From: Gemmataceae bacterium
GTDB lineage: Bacteria; Planctomycetota; Planctomycetia; Gemmatales; Gemmataceae
Direction of reading: 5' to 3'
Assembly (NCBI GenBank): GCA_019747685.1
Contig: JAIEQN010000776.1
Span: forward strand, 1 to 34,914
Length of the DNA: 34,914 bases
Both the position numbers and the translations under genes were made by a program. The notes below the pieces were generated by a model. It was given only the letters and a program-made list of their open reading frames with translations, was not told the origin of the DNA and searched no databases. Below are positions 1 to 8,250 of the stretch, piece after piece (within the stretch, counting starts at the first letter, position 1; each line of letters begins with the position of its first letter).

Positions 1-2022
1 GGCCTCCCGGCCGCCCCAGTGGAACGGGGCGAACAGGGTGTCCGGGCGGATGTCGGCCGTCACCTCGGCCCGGAACTCGGCCCGCCCGCGGCGGCTCTCG
101 ACCGTGACGAGATCGCCGCCGGCGACGCCATGCCGGCGGGCCGCGGTCGGGTGGAGTTGCAGGACCGGCCGGGGCTTCATCCCGGCCAGCTTCTCGACCA
201 GCCGAGTTTGGGCGCCGGAGTTGTAATGCTCCCTGTACCGCCCGGTGGTGAACAGGAACGGGAACCGGTCGCACGGCGACTCGCCCCCCGGCCGGTGCTC
301 GACCGGGAAGAACTTGGCCCGGCCGTCCGGGTGGTGGAACCGGTCGGCGAACAGCCGCGGCGTGCCCGGGTGGTCGTCCGCCGGGCACGGCCAAAAGACG
401 CCGTCCTCGGCGTCGATCCGCTCGTAGCTGATGCCGCTGTAGTCGGCCGGGCCGCCGGCCGTCGCCCGGCGGAACTCGGCGAACACCTCCCGGGGGGACA
501 GGAAGTCGAACTTCGGGCCGCACCCGAGCCGGTCGGCCAGTTCCCGCAACACGTCGATGTCGCCCCGCACCCCGGTCGGCGGCCGGGCCGTCACCCGCCG
601 GCGGACCACCCGCCCCTCGAAGTTGGTCATGGTGCCCTCCTCTTCGGCCCACTGGAGGACCGGGAAGACGACATCCGCGTGGGCCGTCGTCTCGTTCGGG
701 AACGAGTCGCTCACGGCGAGGAAAGCGAGCGACGCGAGTCGGTTCGCGATCCGGCCGGCGTCCGGCGACGCGACAGCGACGTTCGAGCCCATGACCAGCA
801 GCGAGCGGACGCCGCCGTCCGGGCCGAGCGCGTCCAACAGCTCGAACGCGCTCTTTCCCTTGCGGGGCAAGCTCGCGGGGTCGATCTCCCAGACCGCGGC
901 CAAGTGCTCACGGTCGGCGGGGTTCTCGATGAGCCGGTAGCCGGGGAGCTGGTCGGCCTTCTGGCCGTGTTCGCGGCCGCCCTGCCCGTTCCCCTGGCCG
1001 GTCAGGCAACCCCAACCGCTGTACGGCTTGCCCGGCAGTCCCAGCGTGAGGGCCAGGTTGATCCAGGCGTGGACCGTATCGACGCCCTTGGTGTGCTGCT
1101 CGGCCCCGCGGCCGGACAGAACCACACACGACCGGGCCGCCCCCATCCAGCGGGCGAGCTGCCGCAACACTGGCTCGGCCACGCCGGTGACGCGCTCGAC
1201 GTGGGCCGGGTGGTAGCTCAGAACCGTCTGTCGGACCGCCTCGAAGCCCTTGGTTCGTCGGGCGACGTACTCCTTGTCGACGAAGCCCTCTTCGATGGCC
1301 AGGTAGAGCAGCCCGTTGGCCAGGGCGAGGTCGGTCCCGGGGGTGACGGGCAAGTGCAGGTCGGCGGCCTTGGCCGTCGGCGTCTTTCGCGGGTCGATGA
1401 CGGCGAGCCGGCCGCCGTTGGCCTTCTGCTTCTCGAACCACTGCACGATCGGCGGCAGGGTGTCGGCGCAGTTGGCCCCGACCAGGACAACGAGGTCGGC
1501 GTGGGCGATGTCGGCGACCGGGAACGGTAGCCCGCGGTCGATGCCGAAGGCCCGATTGGCCCCGGCCGCCGCGCTCGACATGCAATAGCGGCCGTTGTAA
1601 TCGATGTTCGCCGTGCCCAGGGCAACCCGGGCGAACTTGCCCAGCAGGTACGCCTTCTCGTTGGTCAGAGCCCCCGACCCGAACACCCCGTTGGCGTCGG
1701 CGCCGTACCGGTCGCGGGTGGCCCGCAGGGCGTCGGCGGTGCGGTCGAGGGCCTCGTCCCAGTCGGACTCGCGGAGCGGCCCGCCCTTACGGTCGCGGAC
1801 CAGCGGTGTGGTCAGCCGGGCCGGGTGCCGCAGGAGGGCGTGCGAGGTCCACCCCTTGACGCAGAGCTGGCCGTTGTTGACCGGGAAGTGCGGGTCGCCC
1901 TGGACCGGAGGGCCGTCGGCCCCGTGGGCGTCGCCGAACAACATGCCGCACTGGTACGCGCAGTACGGGCAGTGGGTCCGGATCGCCAGGTCCGGGGCCA
2001 GGGCTAGCGGGGTGGTCGTCAC
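1..2022 (-). CDS. nasA: Assimilatory nitrate reductase, molybdopterin catalytic subunit (3' end cut by window)
   Basis: Reduces nitrate to nitrite in the cytoplasm. The reading frame starts at a GTG at 2022, six bases after the nirD stop; that stop is in the same frame, so no earlier start is possible. It stays open to base 1 (674 codons seen). Residues 17-57 carry the N-terminal [4Fe-4S] ligands as C-x2-C-x3-C...C (C18, C21, C25, C54, the last in LCVKG). The middle shows molybdopterin oxidoreductase segments (for example WFEKQKANGG...VIDPRKT and QWAEEEGTMTNFEGR). The last ~90 residues match the molydopterin dinucleotide-binding domain (TTGRYREHYNSG...HPTAARRHGV...FAPFHWGG). Family members are about 700-900 residues, so only the C-terminus should be missing. 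No Shine-Dalgarno is visible, so translation is probably coupled to nirD. NasA/NarB-type is preferred over periplasmic NapA because there is no twin-arginine signal and the neighbours are assimilatory. Confidence 0.93.
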   Translation of the reverse strand, partial: MTTTPLALAPDLAIRTHCPYCAYQCGMLFGDAHGADGPPVQGDPHFPVNNGQLCVKGWTSHALLRHPARLTTPLVRDRKGGPLRESDWDEALDRTADALRATRDRYGADANGVFGSGALTNEKAYLLGKFARVALGTANIDYNGRYCMSSAAAGANRAFGIDRGLPFPVADIAHADLVVLVGANCADTLPPIVQWFEKQKANGGRLAVIDPRKTPTAKAADLHLPVTPGTDLALANGLLYLAIEEGFVDKEYVARRTKGFEAVRQTVLSYHPAHVERVTGVAEPVLRQLARWMGAARSCVVLSGRGAEQHTKGVDTVHAWINLALTLGLPGKPYSGWGCLTGQGNGQGGREHGQKADQLPGYRLIENPADREHLAAVWEIDPASLPRKGKSAFELLDALGPDGGVRSLLVMGSNVAVASPDAGRIANRLASLAFLAVSDSFPNETTAHADVVFPVLQWAEEEGTMTNFEGRVVRRRVTARPPTGVRGDIDVLRELADRLGCGPKFDFLSPREVFAEFRRATAGGPADYSGISYERIDAEDGVFWPCPADDHPGTPRLFADRFHHPDGRAKFFPVEHRPGGESPCDRFPFLFTTGRYREHYNSGAQTRLVEKLAGMKPRPVLQLHPTAARRHGVAGGDLVTVESRRGRAEFRAEVTADIRPDTLFAPFHWGGREA

Positions 2023-2028
2023 GGGGCG

Positions 2029-2346
2029 TCAGAGGGTCACGGTGACGGCCCCGTCGATCACCTCGACCGGGTAGGTGGCGATCGAGCAGACGCCCGGCTG
2101 GTCGCACGCCCCGGTGTCGGCGTGGAACCGGAAGGCGTGGTACGGGCAGACGACCTGGTCGCCGGCCAGCATCCCGTCGGCGAGCGGCCCGCCGCGGTGG
2201 GGACAGGTCGCGTCCACGGCGAACACCTTCCCGGCCCGAGTCCGGAACACGGCGATGGGGGTGTCGCCGACCCGGAACGGCCGGCCCAGCCCGACCGGCA
2301 GGTCGTCCAGGGTGCAGAGCGGCACACGGGCGAGCGTGGCGGACAT
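2029..2346 (-). CDS. nirD: Nitrite reductase small subunit, Rieske [2Fe-2S] protein
   Basis: A 105-residue NirD partner of NirB. It carries the Rieske pattern C-P-H at residues 48-50 and C-P-Y-H at 67-70, which bind a [2Fe-2S] cluster. Length fits the family (about 100-110). The frame is open further upstream to 2502, but that extension translates the hairpin repeat and part of nirB in another frame. The ATG at 2346 is chosen because it follows a GGAG six bases upstream and begins just where Rieske/NirD similarity begins (M-S-A-T-L-A-R-V-P-L-C). The gene lies 80 bases after nirB and six bases before nasA, so it is in the same transcript. Unusually, 60 of the 80 bases before it are a perfect inverted repeat. 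Confidence 0.93.
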   Translation of the reverse strand: MSATLARVPLCTLDDLPVGLGRPFRVGDTPIAVFRTRAGKVFAVDATCPHRGGPLADGMLAGDQVVCPYHAFRFHADTGACDQPGVCSIATYPVEVIDGAVTVTL

Positions 2347-2361
2347 CTCGGCTCCGGCTTC

Positions 2362-2421
2362 GGTGGCACAGGCCTCCCGGCCTGTGCAGGTTCCAGCACA
2401 GGCCGGGAGGCCTGTGCCACC
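2362..2421. repeat. Perfect 26-bp inverted repeat (hairpin) between nirB and nirD
   Basis: The left arm at 2362-2387 and right arm at 2396-2421 are exact reverse complements, separated by the 8-base loop AGGTTCCA. Each arm contains the internal near-palindrome AGGCCTCCCGGCCTGT. It lies six bases beyond the nirB stop codon and 15 bases before the nirD start, inside the operon. The size and symmetry suggest a dispersed palindromic element of the REP/MITE type rather than a terminator, since no T-run follows on the minus strand. It could stabilise the upstream message or lower nirD/nasA expression. Family membership is inferred. Confidence 0.9.
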
Positions 2422-2426
2422 AAGCA

Positions 2427-4892
2427 TTAGGCCATCGGCAGCGGGACTGTCCGCACGTCCTCGAACTGGCCGGCGTAGGCCGGGTTGTCCCGTTCGAGCC
2501 ACGGGTCGACGTAGGCGGCGGCCGTCTTCTCCACCTCGGCGTCCAGGTCCGCGACGATCCCGAGCGAGTCGTTGACGATGATGCCCCGCAACTCCTCAAT
2601 GCCGATCCGCGGCACGAAGTCGTAGGTCCGCTCGACCCACTTGGCGTTGTCGCGGTAGTAGATGAGGAACCGGCCGATCACCCGGATGGCCTCCTCCCGC
2701 GTCTTCACCCGGCACAGCACGTCCGTCTTGCGGACGTGGGCACCGGCCGCCCCGCCGACGAGGACCTCCCATTCGCCCCCCTCGGTAGCGACGACGCCCA
2801 CGTCCTTCACGGTGCTTTCGGCGCAGTTCCGCGGGCAGCCGCTGACCCCGAGCTTGACCTTGGCCGGGAACTCGAACCCCTGGTACGTCTTCTCCAGGGC
2901 GATGCCGAGGGCGGTGCTGTCGTTCGTGCCGTACCGGCAGAACTCGCTGCCGACGCACGTCTTCACCGTCCGCAGGGCCTTCGTGTAGGCGTACCCGCTC
3001 GGCATCCCGAGGTCCCGCCAGACGCCCGGCAGGTCGTCCTTCTTGATGCCCAGCAGGTCGATCCGCTGGCCGCCCGTGACCTTCACCATCCGGACGGCGT
3101 ACTTCTTCGCCACCTCGCCGATCTTGATGAGGTCGTCGGCCGACGTGACCCCGCCGTACATCCTCGGTATGACGGAAAACGTACCATCATTTTGGATGTT
3201 GGCGTGAACCCGGTCGTTGATGAACCGGGCGTCCCGCTCGTCGACGTACTCGGTCCCCCACAACCCCTTGAGCATCGAGGCCAGGCCGTTCTTGCTCTTC
3301 TCGTCCTCCCCGGTGCCGAGTTCGCGGAGGACCGCCGACACGCTCTTGAGGCCCCGCGTCTTCACCTCGGCCACGAGGGATGGCTTGTCGAGCGGCACGG
3401 CCGGGACGTACCAGCCCTCGCTCGGGTCGGCCTTGACCTCGCCGTTGACCGCCTCGATCAGCCCCTCGACCAGCTTCTTACACGAGCCGCAGCCCGTCCC
3501 GGCGCGGGTCGCCTTGCCGACGGACTGGACCGTCGTCTTGCCGGCCTGGATGGCCTTGACGATGGTGCCCTTGCAGACCCCGTTGCAGTCGCAGACCTGC
3601 TTGTCGTCCGGCATGTCGGCCAGGGAGAAGTCGGCCCCCTGGGTCCTGGTGCCGCTGCCGAAGAAGAGTTCGAGCCGCCGGGCCGGGGCCGGCCTTTCCG
3701 TCATGAAGTAGCTCACCACCTCGTCGGCCGGGCCGAGGTCGCCGAGCAGGCAACCGGCGACGACCTTCCCGTCCCGGACGATCGCCTTCCAGTACACCTG
3801 CCGGCCCGGCTCGGCGAACGTCACCACCTCGTCCGTCGGCTTCACGTCGCTGACCCGACCCATGCTGGCCAGCTCGACCCCCATCACCTTGAGCTTGGTG
3901 GCCAGCTTCGACCCGGTGTAGACGGCGTCCGGGTTTGTGCTCGTCAGCCGGGCGGCCAGGGCCTTCGTCTGCTCCCAGATCGGGGCGACGAGGCCGTACA
4001 CCACGCCCCGGTGCTGGACGCACTCGCCGACCCCGAAGACGCTCGGGTCGCCGGTCTGGAGGGTGTCGTCCACGAGGACGGCCCGGTCGCAGGCCAGCCC
4101 GCACTCGGCGGCCAACTCCTTGTTCGGGCGGATGCCGGCCGAGATGACGACGATGTCCGCCTCGACCTCGGACCCGTCGGCGAACACGACCGCCCGGACC
4201 GCCCCGTGATCGTCGGCCGCGAACTCCCTGGTGCTGGCGCTCGTCTTGACGGTGATCCCGAGCTTTTCGATGGTCTGCTGGAGGACCTTGCCGCCGGCCT
4301 CGTCGAGCTGCACCCCCATCAGCCACGGCCCCATCTCGACCACCGTGACCGCCACGTCGTGGGTCATCAGCCCCTTCGCGGCTTCGAGCCCGAGGAGCCC
4401 GCCGCCGATCACCACCGCCGACTTCTTCCCCTTCGCGTAGGCGGCGATGTTCCGGCAGTCGTCGATGGTGCGGAAGACGAACACCCCGCGGTGGGTGGTG
4501 CCCGGGATCGGCGGGACGAACGGCCGGCTGCCGGTGGCGAACACCAGCACGTCGTAGGGTTCCTCGACGCCGTCCGCGTAAACGACTTTCGCGTCGCGGT
4601 CGACCCGCGTGGCCCGCTTGCCGGCGTGCAGGGTGACGTGGTTGTCCGCGTACCACGCCAGCGGGTTGAGGAAGATTTCCTTCGGGTCCTGGGTGCCGTT
4701 CAGGACGTTCGACAGGAGGATGCGGTTGTAGTTGCCGTACGGCTCGTCGCCGAAGACGGTGATGTCGAACGGGTGGTCCGGGTCGGCGGCCAGGATGTCC
4801 TCGACCAGCCGGGCCCCGGCCATGCCGTTGCCGACGACGACCAGCTTCTTGCGGGTCGGCGGCAGGCCCGGGGTGGTGTTCAACGGGATCAT
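2427..4892 (-). CDS. nirB: Nitrite reductase [NAD(P)H] large subunit
   Basis: An 821-residue NirB, full length for the family. It reduces nitrite to ammonium with NAD(P)H. Residues ~15-320 form a pyridine-nucleotide-disulfide oxidoreductase fold with FAD-binding VVVGNGMAG and NAD-binding VVIGGGLLGLE. A BFD-like [2Fe-2S] domain follows with C434, C436, C468 and C471 (CDCNGVC...GCGSC). The C-terminal half is the nitrite/sulphite reductase ferredoxin-like and siroheme-[4Fe-4S] domain, with ligands C646 and C652 (CVGSEFC) and C686 and C690 (GCPRNC). The ATG at 4892 is 31 bases after the cobA stop. No strong Shine-Dalgarno is visible; AGGA lies about eight bases upstream. Every cofactor ligand I looked for is present, so the enzyme should be active. 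Siroheme would come from the adjacent cobA product. Confidence 0.96.
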   Translation of the reverse strand: MIPLNTTPGLPPTRKKLVVVGNGMAGARLVEDILAADPDHPFDITVFGDEPYGNYNRILLSNVLNGTQDPKEIFLNPLAWYADNHVTLHAGKRATRVDRDAKVVYADGVEEPYDVLVFATGSRPFVPPIPGTTHRGVFVFRTIDDCRNIAAYAKGKKSAVVIGGGLLGLEAAKGLMTHDVAVTVVEMGPWLMGVQLDEAGGKVLQQTIEKLGITVKTSASTREFAADDHGAVRAVVFADGSEVEADIVVISAGIRPNKELAAECGLACDRAVLVDDTLQTGDPSVFGVGECVQHRGVVYGLVAPIWEQTKALAARLTSTNPDAVYTGSKLATKLKVMGVELASMGRVSDVKPTDEVVTFAEPGRQVYWKAIVRDGKVVAGCLLGDLGPADEVVSYFMTERPAPARRLELFFGSGTRTQGADFSLADMPDDKQVCDCNGVCKGTIVKAIQAGKTTVQSVGKATRAGTGCGSCKKLVEGLIEAVNGEVKADPSEGWYVPAVPLDKPSLVAEVKTRGLKSVSAVLRELGTGEDEKSKNGLASMLKGLWGTEYVDERDARFINDRVHANIQNDGTFSVIPRMYGGVTSADDLIKIGEVAKKYAVRMVKVTGGQRIDLLGIKKDDLPGVWRDLGMPSGYAYTKALRTVKTCVGSEFCRYGTNDSTALGIALEKTYQGFEFPAKVKLGVSGCPRNCAESTVKDVGVVATEGGEWEVLVGGAAGAHVRKTDVLCRVKTREEAIRVIGRFLIYYRDNAKWVERTYDFVPRIGIEELRGIIVNDSLGIVADLDAEVEKTAAAYVDPWLERDNPAYAGQFEDVRTVPLPMA

Positions 4893-4923
4893 CGCGGCGG
4901 TCCTGGCGAACGGGAGGAGTTCG

Positions 4924-5712
4924 TCAAATCGTGGCGGCCGCGGCCGCGAGTTCGGTCAGGCGGTGGCGGAAGCGGACGCACTCCCCGACCACGATCACGG
5001 CCGGGGCGGTGACCCCGGCGTCCGCCGCCCGGTCGGCGAGGGTGGCCAGCTCGGCGTCGACCACCCGCATGTCCGGTAGGGTGGCCCGCTCGACGACGGC
5101 CGCCGGGGTGTCGGGCGGCATCCCGGCCGCGACCAGCTTCGCGGCGATCCGCGGCAGGTGCCGCAGCCCCATGTAGATGACGACGTTGCTCATCCGGGCC
5201 AGCCCGGCCCAGTCGAGGGTGCAGTCCGCCGAGTCCGGGTCGAAGTGGCCGGTGACCAGGGCGACGGCCTGCCCGGCGTCGCGGTGCGTGAGTGGGATGT
5301 TCGCGGCGGCACACGCCCCGACGGCGGTGGTCACGCCAGGGACGATCTCGAACGGGACGCCCCGCTCGGCCAGGTACTCGGCCTCCTCCCCGCCCCGGCC
5401 GAAGACGCACGGGTCACCGCCCTTGAGGCGGACCACGGCCAAGCCCTGCCGGGCGCGGTCCACCAGCACGTCGTTGATCGTTTCTTGCAGCGTCGAGCCG
5501 ACGCAATAGCCCCGCTTGCCGGCGTACACCCGCTCGGCGTCCGGGCGGACTTCGGCCAGCAGCTCCGGGTGGATGAGGGCGTCGTAGGCGACGACATCGG
5601 CGGCCCGGAGGAGCCGCAGCCCGCGGACGGTGATGAGGTCCGGGGAGCCCGGGCCGGCCCCGACCAGGGCGACCGGCCGGGTGGGATGTTCGGTACAACC
5701 GTCGGGAGTCAT
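4924..5712 (-). CDS. cobA: Uroporphyrinogen-III C-methyltransferase (siroheme/precorrin-2 synthesis)
   Basis: A 262-residue SUMT. It uses two S-adenosylmethionine to convert uroporphyrinogen III to precorrin-2, the precursor of siroheme. The N-terminal glycine-rich motif VALVGAGPGSPDLIT and the later VRLKGGDPCVFGRGGEE are diagnostic of the SUMT subgroup of tetrapyrrole methylases. The frame is open for 101 more codons upstream, but that part is low-complexity and unlike the family; the ATG at 5712 has AGGA nearby (CAGGACGGA just before it) and gives normal SUMT length. It stands alone, without the CysG dehydrogenase/chelatase half, so another protein must finish siroheme. It is the first gene of the nitrite/nitrate operon, which argues for a siroheme rather than a cobalamin role. 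Confidence 0.93.
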   Translation of the reverse strand: MTPDGCTEHPTRPVALVGAGPGSPDLITVRGLRLLRAADVVAYDALIHPELLAEVRPDAERVYAGKRGYCVGSTLQETINDVLVDRARQGLAVVRLKGGDPCVFGRGGEEAEYLAERGVPFEIVPGVTTAVGACAAANIPLTHRDAGQAVALVTGHFDPDSADCTLDWAGLARMSNVVIYMGLRHLPRIAAKLVAAGMPPDTPAAVVERATLPDMRVVDAELATLADRAADAGVTAPAVIVVGECVRFRHRLTELAAAAATI

Positions 5713-6030
5713 TCCGTCCTGAGCCTCGAGCCAATAGCGGTCCGTGGCGGCACTGGGGCCGTCGCGGCGGAGGAGCGGCGTGCGGGACGCCGGGCTAGCT
5801 TGGTGCGGTACGACCGGAGGGGGGCCGATCGGGTGCGGCCGGGGAAAGGCAACTCCCGGGCCGGCCCGGGAGATTTCGGTGGAGTGGACGAAATGCCTTA
5901 GAAAACCAGGGCGCTCGGGTCGGCCGGGGTCGAATCCCGACCGCCCCGGTCGTGTTCCTACCGCCTGCAGGTGGGGCGGCCGTGCGGCCGACTTGGGCAC
6001 GGGCCGCGGGTTCATCCGTGGCCCGAGAGG
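5713..6030. promoter_or_regulatory. Intergenic leader of the nitrate/nitrite operon
   Basis: This stretch holds no convincing gene. It separates the end of the prenyltransferase-fold gene (6031) from the cobA start and must contain the promoter of the nitrogen operon unless transcription reads in from upstream. The notable elements are a 20-bp palindrome at 5853-5872 and a T-arm-like sequence near 5922-5945 that does not extend to a tRNA. On the minus strand a GG-N10-GC arrangement at 5849-5862 resembles a sigma-54 -24/-12 promoter. All three are weak calls in such G+C-rich DNA. Confidence 0.4.
5853..5872. repeat. Perfect 20-bp palindrome upstream of cobA
   Basis: The 20 bases at 5853-5872 (CTCCCGGGCC followed by its exact reverse complement) read the same on both strands. 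The palindrome lies about 140 bases upstream of the cobA start and overlaps the putative sigma-54-like element on the minus strand. It could be a dimeric regulator's operator, or the stem of a terminator for the gene ending at 6031, although no T-run follows. Palindromes of G and C arise more easily by chance here, so function is unproven. Confidence 0.6.
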
Positions 6031-7794
6031 TCATCGCCCGGGTCGCTTCGACCGGGTGGGCGGGTCGTGCCGGCCCTTCTTCCGGCGGGGCCGCTCGTCC
6101 CCCTCGTCCTCGACTACCTCGAACGCGGCGGCCGGGTGCTCCTCCTCGTCGTCTTCGGCGACCGCCCCCTCGTCGTCCTCCTCCCGCCGGGGCCGGAGGG
6201 CGAAGTAGAGGCCGAGGCCGGCCGCCCCGAGGACGACCGCCAGCCCGACCAGCCACGGCCAGACCGGCCGGTCCACGGCCGGCGGCGGGACCTCGGCCGT
6301 CACGGCCGGCTGCGGCTTCGGCTCGGCCTTCACCTCGGGCGGAGGGGGCGGGGGTTCCGCCGTTACTACCGAGACCGGGGGCGGAGGCGGCGGTGCTTCG
6401 ACCTTCGGCTTGGGCGTCTCGCTGACCTTGGCCGCGATCAGCCGGGTGTCGGCCATCAGCCGCTTCGACAGGTCGGGGGTCAGGTTGGCCCGCTTCAGGA
6501 ACAGCACGGCGAAGGCGGTGTTGAGGATCGGGTGCTCGCCCGGGAACCCGCCCTCGGCCCAACTGCCGTCGAGCTTCTGGTGGCCGACCAGGACTTCCAT
6601 CCCCCACCGGTACCAGTCCTTGTTCCCGAGGGTCGGTAGGTCGTACAGGACGGCGATCCGCTCCAGCGCCCACAGGTGGTACAGCCCGCCGGCGTCCTTG
6701 ACCGACGGCCGGCCGTCGAACGTCCCGGCCGGCTCGCCGACCTTGGTGGCCAGCATCCCGAACGCCTTGAGGACCGCCTGGTCCTGCTCCGGCCGGGCGC
6801 CGACATCCTTGTCCACCGCCAGGGCGTTGCCGATGGCCAGCCCGAGCAGGGCCACGCACGTCAGGGCCGGGGACGACCCGGACCCGCCCTTGGCGTAGCT
6901 GTACCCCCAGCCCCCGCCGCCCCCGTCCTGGCTCGACCGGAACCGGCGGGCCAGCAGGGTGAACGACCGGTCGACCGGCACGTCGTGCCGGCGGGCGGCC
7001 CACAGCCCGAGGACGGCGAAGTGGGTGTTGGAGTTGTCGGTCGTCCCGCCGACCGGCTCCTGATTCTTGCCCGGCGGGTCCTCCCACTTCAGCTTGTCCG
7101 GGTCCTGGAAGACCGGCAGCCCGCGGAACCGGGCCGGCAGCCCGGCGACGGCCTCGGCCCGGGCCTTCTCCGGGTCGAACTGGGCGGTCGTGGGCTTGGG
7201 CCGGACGTCGTCCGACATCTTGATGCACAGCCCGAGCGAGCCGGGTCGGTCGCGGAACCCGAACGTGGTCGCCGGCTTGGCCGCGGCCATCTTCCGCAAC
7301 GCCCCGAGGACCTGATTAGCCTCGGACGGGGCCGCGACCGGGACCTTGTACGCCCAGCCGCCGGACTGGGTCTGGCCGCCGATCAGCCGGGTGGCGAGCG
7401 ACTGGATGGCCGGCTTGTCCTTGGGCTCGGCCATCCGGTCGAGGAACAGGATGGCCAGGGCGACCTCGTAGGTCCGGTCGATGTGGGGGGCGGCGACCCG
7501 GACGACGAGCGCGGCCTTTCTCAGGGCCGGGTCGGACGGCGGCACCCCGGCCTCGGCCAGAGCCAGCCCGGCCAGGGCGGTGTACCCGACCAGGTAGCCG
7601 CCGTCGTTCGCCTGGGTCCCGGTGCCCCAGATGCCGGTCGGCTTCTGCTCCCGGCGGAGGAACTCGACCGCCCGGGCGACGGCGTCGTCGACCGCCGCCT
7701 GCTCCTTCGGCGGGAGCGGCGTCGGCTGGGCGGCCGCGAGGGACGTGGCCAGGACGGCGAAGCCGAGGGCGGCCGCGACGCGAACGGCGGTCAT
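6031..7794 (-). CDS. Exported prenyltransferase/squalene-cyclase-fold protein with C-terminal membrane anchor
   Basis: 587 residues. The ATG at 7794 is chosen because it starts a good signal peptide (MTAVRVAAALGFAVLATSLAAAQ); the open frame 30 codons further upstream is low-complexity. Residues ~30-450 contain Q-x-x-x-G-x-W-type repeats (SGGWAYK, GGGGGWGYSYAKGG, QKLDGSWAEGGFPGEHP, with NTAFAVLFL), as in the alpha/alpha barrel of squalene cyclases and prenyltransferase beta subunits. I see no intact D-x-D-D-T-A cyclase motif, so it is probably not a cyclase. A proline-rich linker (~450-500) leads to one membrane helix (~505-527), an acidic stretch and a basic end. Proteins of this type are common in planctomycetes near MoxR/VWA clusters. 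Substrate and role are unknown. Its gene follows the toxin gene by 105 bases on the same strand. Confidence 0.88.
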   Translation of the reverse strand: MTAVRVAAALGFAVLATSLAAAQPTPLPPKEQAAVDDAVARAVEFLRREQKPTGIWGTGTQANDGGYLVGYTALAGLALAEAGVPPSDPALRKAALVVRVAAPHIDRTYEVALAILFLDRMAEPKDKPAIQSLATRLIGGQTQSGGWAYKVPVAAPSEANQVLGALRKMAAAKPATTFGFRDRPGSLGLCIKMSDDVRPKPTTAQFDPEKARAEAVAGLPARFRGLPVFQDPDKLKWEDPPGKNQEPVGGTTDNSNTHFAVLGLWAARRHDVPVDRSFTLLARRFRSSQDGGGGGWGYSYAKGGSGSSPALTCVALLGLAIGNALAVDKDVGARPEQDQAVLKAFGMLATKVGEPAGTFDGRPSVKDAGGLYHLWALERIAVLYDLPTLGNKDWYRWGMEVLVGHQKLDGSWAEGGFPGEHPILNTAFAVLFLKRANLTPDLSKRLMADTRLIAAKVSETPKPKVEAPPPPPPVSVVTAEPPPPPPEVKAEPKPQPAVTAEVPPPAVDRPVWPWLVGLAVVLGAAGLGLYFALRPRREEDDEGAVAEDDEEEHPAAAFEVVEDEGDERPRRKKGRHDPPTRSKRPGR

Positions 7795-7899
7795 GGCTCG
7801 GAACCTGGGGAGGGAAGCCGGGCGACGGCGCGAGTCTGTACCATCCGACGACTTGAGCCTACCCCGGGTTCCCGGATCGGGCAACCGGCGGCCGGCCGG

Positions 7900-8250
7900 T
7901 CAGGGGAGGCCGAGGGCGACCTTGAGGCAGGCGTCGAGCTGTCGCATCAGGGCGGGCGAGAAGAAACCGAGCGGCGGACCGGCCGTCGCCACCTCGGCCG
8001 TCCACAAGAACAGGCCGGTCACGACCGAATCGAACGCCAGACCGGTGTCCTTACCCTCCGGCGTGTTGATGTCGATGAACAGGCAGGCGGGGTCAGACCG
8101 GAGGGACAGGTTCGTCGTCACCTGGGCGACGACGACCGTGCGGACGACGCCGGCGTACGAGTCGGCCTGGACGACCACGCCCGGCCGCCGCTTCCCACGT
8201 GCCCCGGACGAGTGTGGGAAGCGGACGAGGACCACGTCACCCCGCTTCAT
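7900..8250 (-). CDS. PemK/MazF-type toxin of a type II toxin-antitoxin pair
   Basis: A 116-residue protein with the PemK/MazF fold signature: an N-terminal RGDVVLVRFPHS strand, then RRPGVVVQAD holding the arginine equivalent to the MazF catalytic one, then VAQVTTN with the conserved serine/threonine position. MazF-family toxins are sequence-specific endoribonucleases. The ATG at 8250 overlaps the last base of the upstream TGA stop (TGATG); a GTG one codon earlier would overlap it by four bases, and either start is possible. The tight overlap indicates translational coupling to the preceding small gene, its likely antitoxin. RNase activity is inferred from the family. It could instead be a degenerate PemK-like protein with a housekeeping role. 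Confidence 0.85.
   Translation of the reverse strand: MKRGDVVLVRFPHSSGARGKRRPGVVVQADSYAGVVRTVVVAQVTTNLSLRSDPACLFIDINTPEGKDTGLAFDSVVTGLFLWTAEVATAGPPLGFFSPALMRQLDACLKVALGLP

Noticed and set aside
19-1530. A 503-codon open frame on the plus strand across the nitrate reductase gene
   Set aside because: No recognisable domain and biased composition; the minus-strand frame has the [4Fe-4S] and molybdopterin signatures.
2347-2502. N-terminal extension of NirD by 52 codons
   Set aside because: It translates the palindromic repeat and the end of nirB in another frame; a good start with GGAG exists at 2346, where family similarity begins.
2736-5012. A 758-codon open frame on the plus strand across nirB
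   Set aside because: Composition-driven shadow of nirB, which has every expected cofactor motif in the other direction.
5922-5950. A tRNA T-arm-like sequence (GGGGTCGAATCCC)
   Set aside because: No matching acceptor stem, D-arm or anticodon stem could be folded upstream; the anticodon-like CTTAGAA has unpaired flanks. It may be chance or a very decayed tRNA fragment.
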